Positions 48,601 through 60,426 of a stretch of 64,000 nt of DNA are shown here, one piece after another. Each line of letters opens with the position of its first letter. Positions within the stretch are counted from its first letter, which is position 1. The notes beneath the pieces are model-generated. The model was not told where the DNA came from. It saw only the letters and a program-made list of their open reading frames with translations, and searched no databases. Source of the stretch: Todiramphus chloris collaris (lineage: Eukaryota; Chordata; Aves; Coraciiformes; Alcedinidae); NCBI GenBank assembly GCA_025345505.1, contig JANVCC010000021.1, positions 28,096,970-28,160,969 on the forward strand, read 5' to 3'. The position numbers and the translations under genes were made by a program.

Positions 48601-49676
48601 ACTGGCTTTGTAGCTTCATCATCATTATTAATTACATAGAAGAGTTGACTGTCTTTCTACATGGTCATAGGATGGTGGAAGGTTAAAGGAGATGTACTTG
48701 TACAACTGCGAACTTTGTAGACAGAGTTTTTTTCCAACTTGCAAGCTAGTTAATTAATTGCATAGTAGACTGTATTGTTTTCTGGAAGATCGTATGCTTT
48801 CCTAGAAAACTGTCAGTGCAAGGCACAGTTTTGGTGAAGCTGATTTGCTAATTAGGATCTCATAAAGAATCTTTGGCAGACTCCTTAAGTCTCTGGGTTT
48901 TTATTCAGTATTGTTGCCCAGAGTTAACTGTTTGGACATAGCAGGACCATCTTCTTTACAAAAAGTAATCTCTATTTCAGACTGATTTAAAACTGTGTTT
49001 GGTTGCTTTTTGTGAGCAAGGGTCATCAACAAAACATTGATTCATGTCTAAAACTGGAGCAAGGATTTTTTAGAAGCTAGAAACTCCCTGTTACAAGAGA
49101 AGGACTGGTAGGGCTTTCTGCAGCTCCCACAGCTGTCAAAGTGTGATATGTTGGTCAGTAAATGCACATAAGCTGATCCTGTAGCTACTCGGTAGAGCTT
49201 TGTGGTGGGACTCCCAGAGGATCCTAGGCTTGCTAGACACAATTCGGCTCAAGCCTCCTTAGGATTTATCTCGCTAACCATTAACTCTCATCAGAAAGGC
49301 TCCAGAGGTGGTAGCAGGCAGACTGCTTCCTCTGAAATCAGTGCATTAAGAAGGAAACCAGCTCTTAATGACCACAGGAGAGCGTGGTGGAGGAGGTACA
49401 GAAGAAATTTGTTACGCTTGTTGTGGTAAAGATCTGTGACCCTCTATTAGTGTACTTATTTCCAGACACGGGAGTGGAAGCCTTTGAAATGCAACTGTCA
49501 GGTAGTGCTGACTGGGATAGGGTATGTCTTGCCTTCCTGTGCGTTAATGTTTTGGATGATAACATGTAGTACCACTGATTAATAAGCAGCTTAGATGGCA
49601 GTTGCTCATTTAGCCATGCTAGAGGCTTAAAGAAACTTTTGGATAATAGTGCAGTATAAAGGACAAGATGTGAAGG

Positions 49677-49677
<1 letters not shown>

Positions 49678-49709
<32 letters not shown>

Positions 49710-49722
49710 ATATATATATATG
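49678..49722. repeat. (CT)n-(AT)n compound microsatellite
   Basis: About 15 CT dinucleotides (49678-49707) run into ACATATATATATATG. This is the cleanest microsatellite in the window and is likely polymorphic in length. The minus-strand Arg-Glu repeat that it produces in one open frame is an artefact. Confidence 0.9.
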
Positions 49723-51989
49723 TTTGGGTGTTTTTTTTCTTCCCTGGAGAAGAAGGTTAAATTCTGGATGGAATCCAAAATTCAAGTACTTAAGTTCTCA
49801 TAACTAAGTAGCTGGATGTTAGGAAATGCCCCTGTTGCCTCAGTCTGTTTTTTAAAATGGTAAAACTGAGGAGTTTATGAAGGATATGCTTTAGGAGGAA
49901 TAAGTTTCTTTGAAGTAGGAATTAATTTTTGACTTGCAAGAGGCAGTGAGAGAAAGATAGGGAAAAGCTAGGAAGAGAATGGTAAGTAAATAACCAAGAT
50001 GAAGTCAAAAAAGCTTTAATCTGTTCAGTATCATTTAAAATAGCAGAGTGGGTTCAGTAAACTTGGTTCTGTTGTGGTGCTCATTAAAAGTGAGTCTTTC
50101 CAATTACTTCAGTGGAAGCCAGACTAGGGTTTTTTTCCTTATTGTTAGATATTTAAATAAACTGGAAAATGGAAGGCAACAGAAGGTGATAAGCTTTTGT
50201 TTACTTGTCTTCAAAGGGACTCTTGCCTAGTTTGAGAAACTTAGTAGCTGAGGGGGTGGTGTATGGAGAGATGATACAGTAATTGAGCTCTGAGCTAGTG
50301 GACTCTTGTTCTGTTGCTGTTTCATGGTCTTGAGCAAATTCACCCATAGACACCTACACCTGGGCTTAACAGTTATGTTCAAATTGTCTAATAACTTTGC
50401 TCTGCGGGGTCTGGTGTGCTAGTGCCTGACCAGATGTCAGCAAGATGAAAGGCGCTCTGCAATCTATGTTTCTGTTGCAGGAGCTCAAATTCTTCAGTCA
50501 GCCTCATTTCAGGGGAGGAAAAAACAGAAAGTTGTTTGGGGATGGGACAGGGCATGATGGGATTCATCTACAGATTGAAGTTCCATCTTCTACATCAAGT
50601 GGCTACTGTTCCTCAGTCACATGTAGTCATAAAATTCCTCATCATCTTTTATTGACTGCCCAGTAAATTATTAATCCAGTCTGTTTACTCATAATGAATA
50701 GTCTTGTTGATGAGAACATTGTGTAGATTGATAGTCACAGAAGTATGGAATGCATAAATTGCTCTAACTTATGTTGTCAAAACTAATAAGACTCAGACTA
50801 AGTATTTAAATACTACATAGCTGTCTAGGATTTGAAGATCCTCGTCTAGACAAACAGGACTTCTACATCAGTGCCTTATGTGCCATTTGGAATCCATTAT
50901 TCTGCTGAAAACAAGTAAGCCAAGAAGTCAACTTTACGAATTAATATTGAACTTGTTTGTGGCTTAAGTAACTGTGGCATTGTTTTACAGGATAGCAAAA
51001 TCCTTGCTGTTTCTGCCAACGTTTAAGAATTGTTTCTGTGCATGAGGGTTGTGTAACACTTCTTGAATTCAACCACTTAAATCATTTCAGTCCTTGGAGG
51101 ACACACAACAGAAATTCCAGCATGGTGGTATAACAACCTTGGAAATACTCTGTGGATGGAGGTGAGGGGGTAGTTCTTATGTATTTAGAAAAAATGGAGT
51201 CTTTACATCTAGAAGCTGTGGCTGTGCACTGCGAGACAAGTTATCGGAGTCGGGTTTGGCTCACTGCTGTCCCACTGGGGATACAGCTCCACCTTCTTGC
51301 TCTTGCAAAGTCCAGCTGTTAAGTCTCCGATTTGGTTTCAGAGGAAGTATCTACGCTAGGGAAATGTTGTCCGATGATTTCAGTATTCTTAAATAGCAGC
51401 TGGTGTTGGATGACATCCTGCAAAGTGTAAATATGAACAGGTCAAGCTTAGACACCCTGAAGTATAGCATTGGTGATAATGAATAACACAGTTTTTCTGT
51501 GATCTTATCAGCTGTTTGAATCATTTGGCTTAATTGCTCTAGAGAGCTATGACTGGAACCAATAAAATACTGCAATGTGTGTGGTTAAGAGGGAGTAGGA
51601 AGGCGGTACTGAACTTGTGAAGCAAAGTGATCTTCACCGTGCCTGAAATGACTAACACTGTGTTAGTGTTGGTGTAAAACTGTAATACGGCTTCTCATCC
51701 ACTAACGGGAGAAGTCCAGATTGCTGTAGAGCAAACACCCCTGCCATTTCGTGAGTTACAGACTCTCTTCTTGATCCGCTTCCTTCTGCTTAAAAGAGAT
51801 AAGAAAGCTGTACTGTAATCTGCTGGAGAGCTCAGAAGATTCTGCTAGGGCTTCAGCACTTTCTGGAAAATGAGCGTGAAGTCATTCGTTGAGATGAAGC
51901 AGAAATAAGAGGGGGGAGGGAAAACACACAAATAAAATGCGTAATAAGACAGTAAGAATTTATTTTATATGAAACAATTTATCAAGCTA

Positions 51990-52022
51990 TTTTTTCTTTT
52001 TTTCTTTCTTCCTTTCTTCCTT
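51990..52022. repeat. Polypyrimidine tract (CTTT/CTTC)
   Basis: About 33 bases nearly all T and C, followed by TTAAACAG at 52022-52029. It looks like a strong 3' splice acceptor, but the downstream sequence does not encode TBC1D4 exon 2 in phase 0. Best read as a simple pyrimidine repeat or an unused cryptic acceptor. Confidence 0.6.
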
Positions 52023-53382
52023 AAACAGCCTTTAGTTTTCCAGCTTATCCTATGTTCTCAGCTAGTTGCTGGGCAAGAAAGTGTGTTATGCCAGCTGCAG
52101 CTGATGTTTGCTGTGCACACACTTCTGTGTGTATTGGCCAGCTGAGCAGAACAGATGCCTTCAGTACAGGCTTAACAGTTCTCCCTATGTGGGTGTTTCT
52201 GCTTTACACAACTGCTTCCTTACTTTCTCTTCTCCACTCCCCCCTCGCCCTTTCTCAAGAAAGGTTGACTGCTATCTCACTGTCTTTGGTGGAAAGCATG
52301 GTCCCTAGATGCTTGTAAGAATGGGGATGACAAGAAGGAACTGACGATGCAGTTACAGAAACCTTTTTTTTTATCCAGGAAGTGAGGCTTACAAAGTGCC
52401 TGTAGATGGTTCTTGATGTTTTGTGTAGGACCTGTGATTATTCCTTCCTGTCCTGTGGCCTGACCTGCAATTCTTCCATTGTGAGAAGCATACCAGTACA
52501 GTATTATCCCTTACAAAGGCAGATGGGACATGTCCAAATTAGCTGTGGAGATCCCAGTAAGGTCTTTCACTGTATTTTCTAAATAAGTAGGCACTTTCTT
52601 CCAAACGTTCTCTCCTTTTGCTGTTTAGGAACTGGGAAGTTCTATTTTCCCCTGAAAGGATCAAGTATCTGAAGCAAGCAATGAAGTTTAAGTGGTGCAC
52701 ATCAGGTAGCTTCTAGTAAAAGACAGCCACTGAATGTGTTCCTTCTATCTGTGCTTGAGAATGTTATTTCTCAGTATTATCCTTCCATTCCTCGTGATGC
52801 TGGGAGTGGGAAACAACTGCTTGTCTGTGAGCAGTGCTCTGTATATTCCTGACTGTATCCCAGAAGATGGCTTCAGATGATACCTGTTAGCAGTAATTGA
52901 GATGGACACCTCTGTAAATAACAGGGCTTGTCTAAGACCAGAGCTAAGGCAAGCATTCCATTCTGAGTTCTGTTTCCAAACATTAGTTTTATGCAAAAAG
53001 GCGGAGGGGGAAGGAAAGAGCATTTTCAGGTGCAGGGTAACAGACCATTTATTTTAATGGTTTCACTCTGTGAAATGATAAATAATAATGCTTTGTTAAT
53101 AGAAATCAGCCTTACTTCCTGCCCTGGAATTTAATAGGAACCTGAGAGCGTGTGAAAAAGACATGTATCAAGTCCTGGTTGTCTAGCGAGCACTTGTTTA
53201 CCAGAATGGGAGCAGTAGGAACACAACTGTGGATGCTTGTCTGTGCTTTCAGCAGAAGATGCACAGATGCAGCTTCTGAATCCTCAAAACAATCTTTTAA
53301 GAATAACTGACTCTCTTCCCAGCCCTACTGAGTTGGACTGAAGAACTGTAGTTAGGCAAATGATTTCCTAACAGAGGAAGGT

Positions 53383-53414
53383 TTTTGTTTTTTGTTTTGT
53401 TGTTTGTTTTTTTT
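53383..53414. repeat. T/G-rich low-complexity tract
   Basis: TTTTTGTTTTTTGTTTTG-type block ending in a T run. Same class as the blocks at 15060, 21657 and 54409. Confidence 0.75.
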
Positions 53415-54408
53415 AAAGTTGCTCAAGAGCCTGTGATTAAACAGGAGCTGTGGAGAATTTATTTTGTCTTTGTAAAAGCTTAGGAAAAAGGCTTTGTCTT
53501 GGTTTTCTGTGAGATGGGATGAGCAGGCTTCCTCGGCATTCTACTCTGCGTGTCAGCATATATAAATGGGCTGATGTCCTGTCTGTTCTTCATCAGCCAC
53601 CACAGATCAGATTGCACTTCTTCATGCTACTGATGGTGCTATAAATCAACTTTACTAGAGAATGAACTATCTGAAATCTCACTTTTTTTCTAAGTATGAA
53701 GAAATAGAACTTGATGCCAAAGAAATAAACTTAGATATAAATTGAATTTTACTTCCGAAAAATGGAGCTTTAATATTTTTATGCAATCCTCACCAGGTTT
53801 TTGATAGTGCTTGCCAATGCTTTTAAGGGTTTCTAGGTAGAATTCACTCTAAAGTGCCTGTATATCTTACCTCTCAAAGTTCACCTTCAAGTTGCTCAGT
53901 TGCAGTATTTTCAATTGCTTGGTGCATAAAGACACAGTACTGATTCTGTGGGGGTTGTTTCATTTTTAAAAAATGAAGTATTTAATGGTGGCTTTTTCCT
54001 GTTGCTGAAATTTGAGGGGATAACAGCTTCCAAGACATTTCAAATTCTTTAAATGCATAGGCAAATGATGCTAGTATGAGTAACTTCAGAAAGGTTTACC
54101 AGAGACACGGAGCAGACACTGCTGGTTCACCTTGTGTGAACTGTTGCAAACCTGTCTGCTTTAGGAGAAGTCAGCATGCACTTCAGTGTATGAATGACAC
54201 AGGTGAAATGAAGGGAAAGTTTTTTTTTCTTCTGTCACCATCATCCTCTTGGGAAAGATGGACTTTGTTACTCGGTTTAAGTTTTGAGAAGAAAGAGCTG
54301 GGGTTTTTTTCCCTACCTCTTCCTCCAGAAAGGAGGGGAAATGTGCAGATCAAACATACACATTGTGGGCTACATGGCATAATAAAGGTCTAATAATGAC
54401 TTGGCCTT

Positions 54409-54541
54409 TGTTTTGTTATTTATTAGTTTGGGGTTTTTGGTTTTTTTTTGTTTGTTTGTTTTTGGTTTTTTTTTTTGTTTTGTTTTTGTTGTTGTTGTTT
54501 ATGTTGTTGTTGGTTTTTTTGTTTGGGTTGTTTTTGTGTTT
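54409..54541. repeat. Long T/G-rich tract with (GTT)n core
   Basis: About 130 bp of almost only T and G on the + strand, the longest block of this class here. Its core at 54487-54513 is a (GTT)n trinucleotide run interrupted once by TAT. It generates a Phe/Val/Leu-rich frame on + and an Asn/Lys/Thr frame on minus that are not genes. Confidence 0.85.
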
Positions 54542-56079
54542 TAAGTCGGATGGAAGTAAGGAAGCTTTTAAACTTAGTCTATAACAACCTCCAAAATACT
54601 TGCTCTGCATTTTTCTGTCACATTACAGCAAAGACTTTTGTTGTTTAAGTGATAAACTAGTGGGAGAGTCTGGCATTTAAGCAAACTGGTTTCTGCTTGC
54701 TCCTCCCTTCCCCTGCTGGCAAGTCAAATGAAGAGAATTTCTCAATGGCTTCCTTTTAGATAAACCTATAAGAAGATCAGGAAGACCCTCTGTCCTTAGA
54801 GACCTGCTGGGTCAGGGGAGAGTTTGCTGCCAGAAAGAGAAAGAGCAGAGGTCTCAATTTTTCATTTCATTCCTGAGTGTCTCAGAAAAGCAAGTTCTTC
54901 TTCCCCTAAGCAGTTAGACTCTAACAAATTCAATATTGTAACCTTAACCTTTTACTGGCAAACCTACTTGAGAGATCTGCCAGAGAGATGAAATTGCACT
55001 TGTAAGTATAATGAGCACTGTAGTAAACAAATTCTTTTCTTTGGTTTGCCCTTCAGAGTAAAATGAGGAATACTTCTGCTTTTTAAAATGGAAAGCACTA
55101 GCAGAGGGTCATCACTGACCCCTGACCATATAGCAAAATAGGAATGAGGATGGGCATTGTAGCTGCTTGGCCAAAACTCTGTTCCTCAGCAAAGTGTTTT
55201 GATGCCCACTGTGCATGTTGCAAGGTTATTCACTGTACCTTTGCATGTGAGTGTTTCTTGACCCCTTCCTTGATGGCTTCAGGATCTCATTTAAAAAAAA
55301 AGAGTCTCACCGCCTAGTTTCTGGCTGTCTAGCCAAGACATTCAGATGAATGTAGCTGTTGGCGTAAAAATGCAAAGGTTAAGATGCAAAAATCTCAAGT
55401 TAGACTAAGAATAAAGCAGTGGTTTGCACCTTGAGGCCTGGAATGGAGATGCTGCTGTAATCAGCAGGCACGGAGGCAACGTTACTGGTTGCCAAGCGCT
55501 GATTTTCTGCATTAACGTTTGAAGTCTTTCCCCTCGGTGGGTCAGTTGGCCACCAGTAGCAAAGGCACATGGTAGGGCTTGTACTGGCTTTTCAAGTCAA
55601 GGACTGTTACTGCATTGGTCGTCCATGCGACGCTGTCTAACAGGCTGAAAAATGCAGGTGTAAAAACAGTCTATGTTTGAAGAAAACAAACAAAAACCAA
55701 AGAAACTTTGTTGAGCAGCATGTGGATAATAATGAAAATCATTTCTCTGGTTTTTTTTTTACTTTCTGTGCCAGGTTAAACTTGGCCAGCAGCCAGGCAC
55801 CCACCCAGCTGCTCACTCACACTCCCAATTCAACTAGATGAAGATGAAAATAGGATGGAAAAAGTCATGGATCAAGACAAAAAATGAGATATCTTAGCAA
55901 TTACCACCATAGACAAAACAGACTCAACTTGGGGAAGATTAATTTAGTCTGTTGCCAATTAAAATTTATTTGGAAGTTGAGAAACAAAGAACAAAAAAAA
56001 AATGAACCACCTTTCTCCTACCCACTCTTTTTTTCCAGACTCAACTTTACTCCATCGTTCACAGCTCCTCTCCCTCCTC

Positions 56080-56545
56080 CACTCCTAAGCAGTGCAGGGG
56101 GATGAGGAATGGGGGTTGTGATCAGTTCATAGCAGCTCCTCTCTGCTGCTCCTTCCTCTGCACACCATTCCCCTTCTCCAGCATGGGTCCCCCATGGGTG
56201 TCAGGTCCCATCAGGAGAGCCTGCTCCACAGTGCTGTTCTCCAGGGGCTGCAGGGCAGTTGCTCTCTGCTCCACCATGGAGCACCTCATCCTATTCTCCT
56301 CTCACCTTGGTATCTGGAGGGATGTTTCTTGTGCTTTCCTCCTTGCTCTGCCCGTGTGACACCCGTTTTCCCTGAGGTCCTGCCATCGTGGCTTCTGGGC
56401 TCAGCTGTGCCCTGTGGTGTGTCCACTGGAGCTGGATGGGACAAGCTGTGTCCAGCATGGGACAGCCCAGGCCTCATCTCACAGAGGCTGCCCTTGCTAC
56501 CAGAACCTTGCCATCTACACCCAATACACCATCCAATTTTTAATT
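56080..56545 (+). repeat. Decayed dispersed avian repeat, probably LTR-derived
   Basis: About 465 bp, much more GC-rich than its surroundings, with phrases I recognise from a high-copy bird repeat: GGGGGATGAGGAATGGGGG near the left end, tandem segments of the type TCCAGCATGGGTCCCCCATGG in the middle, GGAGCTGGATGGGACAAG near 56430, and an end with CCAGAACCTTGCCAT and CCCAATACA. In intact copies the middle holds several near-repeats of this kind. I believe the family is an endogenous-retrovirus LTR, present here alone, but I cannot name the subfamily with certainty. It is a fossil without coding capacity. The 85- and 133-codon open frames here (56102-56595) belong to it. Confidence 0.6.
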
Positions 56546-58559
56546 ATCTGACTGGGGCTTGCAGGCTCCTAAACTTCAGTGTAGCTTTTTGGTGAGGGAA
56601 TAGTTACAAGTATCTACTTTGAAAGGTAAACTTGAGTTCTTAATTATTTTGATGTGTCCCTTTTCCCTGTATGCATGATGTAGGTTTCTTTCAGCTCTAT
56701 TGACTTAATTTTGCAGCTCCTCTGGTAACTCTAGTTTACTGCAGCTGGCACAAGGTTTCAACTGTGGAAGGTGTTGAAGTTGAGGAAATGTAACTTCTCA
56801 GGGGAAAACATGAAAGGTTTGTACACTTTCTGCTACTGTCATTCAGAAAAAGGAAGAAAAAAAAAACCAAACAAACCTCAGACAGACATTGCATCCCTCA
56901 TTTCTCCTTGGTCTGTCTCTGCCATTGTCACATCTCTTTTGTCCTCCCTTGTTATCTTAGGTTATCAAGGGAAATGCAGGACTTAAACACAGTACATAAT
57001 TGATATTAATATGCCACATGAGCAATAACTGTCTAAAAACGTTCGGCTCCTCAGCTAGTGCTCTTTGAGAAATGTGGGTGTGCAGAGACTTTACTGAGCA
57101 ACCGCTGATTAAATCCAAGCTGAGTACATAAACCCCAAATCAGCTGTTTCTGTGTTGCTTATAATGGGGCTTAGGGCACATGTTCAGGTCCCGGTGGAAA
57201 GGTAAGGCTGCTGCAGGGATTGTTTTATCTTGAAAGCACAGTGTGTGTTTTGCTAGATAGCACAGCGTAGTGTTTAGATAAGTAGCGGAATAAGTACACT
57301 TTTGTTCTTTACTTGATGAAGGGACTTGTTGTATTATAAAGAGCAGCTCCCTCACCTATTCGATCTATCAGATATTTATAAATCATCTAGAGACTGAAGA
57401 GCTTTGAAACTCCGTTTTATCCAGTTTATGAGCAGCAGCTCCTTAGTCTTGTGTGTCTCACAGCTGCAGTTCTCAGTCCGTGTTCAGGGAAAGGCTGCTC
57501 GTGAAGCCTGTGAAAGCACTGGGCAAAGCTGGGGTGGCAAAACATGAAGATTTTTTTGGTCAATGAGTATGTGGAAGTACATTCTTACCTTCAGTGGGTG
57601 TGATGATCCAAGCAAGCCTTGCACTGACATAATGATGTGTGCAGTCATCTTAGTATGCAGCTATAATGATAAACAATTAAAAGTAAACATTTTTGTGAGC
57701 TATCTTGGGAAAATACTGGTGAGTTAGTGGTAAGGAAGCTCTTTGGCATCTCACCTTCCAGGTGCATCCCTTCCTAGCTGTGTGAAGGATTCCTTCTCAG
57801 GACCAACTGTTTTGGGGGGCAGTCCCCTTCTGGTAGAAGTTTCATCTGTCTGCTTGTCACTGCTAATAGTAAATTTGAAACTTTCCAATTGTGATGCATT
57901 TAATTATGGGATAAGAAACACGCTGTTTTGTTCATGGCACTTTTGATAGGTGCTTGGGCATTTCAGGGTTGACAGCAAGTGTCAGTGTGCTTTTAGCAGC
58001 TGGAGTTGCTTGCTCTTTCATCTCTTCCCCCAAACTAATTTCATGCCTTAAAATACCAGGCCTTGCTCTGAAGGCAAAACTCAGCTTGGTTTGAGAGCAC
58101 CAGTTCTGTATTACGTTCTTTTCATGGTTATGCCTGTATCACTGAGCTGTTAGCTTCAATGGACCATGATTTCAGCTTCCAAGAACTGCAGAATCAAAAT
58201 GTGAATACAGCACTTTGAATATTCTAAGTGAAAAGTTGTTGAAAGTTTAACTAGCATATACTCTGTTTTTAGCAGAATATCATATCTTGGGATTTGATAG
58301 CTACTACAGCTGAAGGTCCTTCCTTTCTCCTCTGAAAAGCATGGCAAATAAAACCCTGAAAAAACCCCAAAACTTAGAGGAACATGGATAAAAACCAGTG
58401 GGTTATTGCTTTTTCCATCAAGTATGTTCTGTTGTCCACAGCTTCTTTCCATGGAAACAATCTTATAAGTTCTGAAGCCAATGCTAAAAAGCAAATAAAG
58501 GTGATCTTTTAAAATGTTTCTGTAGTATGTAAATAATGTCACAACTATCTGTATGGCTT

Positions 58560-58610
58560 TTTTTTGGGGGGCGTGTGTGTGTTTGTGTGTGAGCTGGGGG
58601 GGGTGGGTAT
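58560..58610. repeat. G/T-rich simple repeat
   Basis: A T run, then six G, then GT dinucleotides, then eight G, T and three G. A degenerate (GT)n tract flanked by G runs with some quadruplex potential on the + strand. It lies within the longest AT-rich-region minus-strand open frame (58156-58656), which it partly creates. Confidence 0.75.
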
Positions 58611-59009
58611 GAAACTGTTGGGTATTCCATAAACTGGGTAAAATTATAGTTGTCATTTATTCTTCTAAGGAAAAAAAACCAAAAACCTCTCTTACTGTAA
58701 ATTTCTAGACTATGAAATAAGACATAATTTAAAGTGTAGAGGGGAATTGTAATTTCTGAGTGGCAAGTGTGTATCCCTCAGGTTTTATTGAGATGAGGCT
58801 ATTTGTGAAGCTTGTGTAGCATGAATAATTCTTACCTGCTTGGAAATGTATGGCAAGCAATCAGCATAGCTGTGTATTAACAATATAGGACTCTTGGAAA
58901 AGCTGCCTGCAAAGATGACTCTGGCTTGTTTATTTCTGGTAAAATATTTTAATTACGGTCAACATACAGCAGCATGACCTCATTGTGATCTTAATTTCTT
59001 GCCTATATT

Positions 59010-59053
59010 GATATCTTACAGATATCTTACAATATCCTACAGAGTCTTACAGT
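59010..59053 (+). repeat. Short tandem array of an 11-bp unit
   Basis: GATATCTTACA occurs twice in exact succession (59010-59031), followed by two diverged units ATATCCTACA and GAGTCTTACA and a partial unit. Four or more units of 10-11 bp make a very short minisatellite matching one helical turn. Confidence 0.75.
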
Positions 59054-60364
59054 ATTCAGACATTTGCCATTGCAAATAAGCCTTGTATGTCTTAAATCTT
59101 ATATTTCACCTTAAGAACCCTTGGTATAATACCAGCATGTTGTTACATGATGTGTTATCTGTTATTACCTAACATGTGTCTCTTTGAAGTGCTGCCTTAA
59201 AGTTGGCTTCCTGCTTACCTATTTATCCATGTAAGTGAGTGATTTTCCAGAAGTTATGACTGTTCACTCAGATTTCAATAATTTTTTTGGTTTTGTTTTT
59301 AACTTGAAACAGTTATCATTCCTTGGTTGTACCTAAAGATTTCGGACCTATAAATCCATCAACTTATAATGGGCTTTGTTCTGTATTCCCATAATTAGCT
59401 GAATTTGTAGTTAACAGTCTTTTTCGGGTTTTGTTTTGTTTTTTCTTTTCTTTGATTAGTCTTTATTTCAGTATGTCCTTAATGTGGATATATTTATAAT
59501 GGATGCCTAAAGTTCTTTCCTCTTGTGCCCTTTTCTTGTATTAAGAACACAAGTTTTAAATTTACTGTTTGGTAGAATTTTTTACTGTATATTTAAAAAA
59601 AATGCTATTGAGCCTTACAATTTTCTCGTAGCAACTCTGTGTCCTTCTAGAATCCCTGTCCACTATGGTCAGCCTCAGAACAAGCATCATCTAAATAAAT
59701 TAGACTAATGGTGATGATGAATCTGCTACTAATTGAAAAGAGTACAGTTTCTCCAATGTTACATGCTGGTGAGCAATTCCACATTGCTTAAACTGATGTC
59801 TATATGGGATGCATCTTTGAAGCAGTCAGGCTGAACAAGGATTGTGATAAGCATAAGGACCTTGGCCTGAATGGGGTCTTGTCAGACTTCCTTGCTGCTT
59901 GGGGAGAGGAAGCATGTTGAAAATAGAAGATAGCTGCAATTAGGAGAAATGGTGATCTATGATCTACACAGCGTGAAACACAGGTTAGCTGTCTTATGTA
60001 GTAGACTCGGTAGAAGGTCATTTACATCACCTCGTAGACTTCAGAAGTACAGTACTTTTAGTACAGTATTAAGTTGAACATCCGTGAGCTAGTCAGTCCC
60101 TGTGTTCCTCTGAAAGGAAATAGGATGTAAAAATCTCTTTATGGGATGTAGGCTCAAGTGTCTGTAGAGAGCAGCCTTAACTAGACAGGTTGCACTGCAA
60201 GCAGAAAGCTGCTCTCATACACCACTTTGAAATTACTTATATACCAAGTACTGGACTTGGGAGCAAACATGTCTGGTTTTAGGCTTTTGTACTACTTTCA
60301 CTTAGAGTTTTGTCATTATTTACTCCAGTGAATCATGACCCTCTTATATTTGTCCCCCCAACTT

Positions 60365-60426
60365 AAAAACAACAACAACAAAAAACCAAACAAACCACAC
60401 AACAGACGAAATCCCAAACAAAAAAT
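60365..60426. repeat. A/C-rich low-complexity tract
   Basis: A-rich block broken by single and double C (ACAACAACA, AAAACC, AAACAAACC). Same class as 1346-1412. Confidence 0.8.

Noticed and set aside
51990-52142. Strong polypyrimidine tract with AAACAG and an open frame after it, as a candidate TBC1D4 exon 2
   Set aside because: In phase 0 it reads P-L-V-F-Q-L-I-L and stops after about 38 codons; it does not match the V-P-D-V-I-S-S-I start of exon 2.
53555-53600. TATA-like CATATATAAATGGG as an internal promoter
   Set aside because: TA-rich strings are common in this AT-rich intron, and no CpG island, initiator or coding exon follows.
54363-54648. Open frames rich in Phe, Cys, Val and Leu that look like membrane proteins
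   Set aside because: They are translations of a T/G-rich low-complexity tract.
58156-58656. 166-codon minus-strand open frame
   Set aside because: The first part is created by a GT-rich simple repeat and nothing in the rest resembles a known protein; chance length is plausible in 64 kb.
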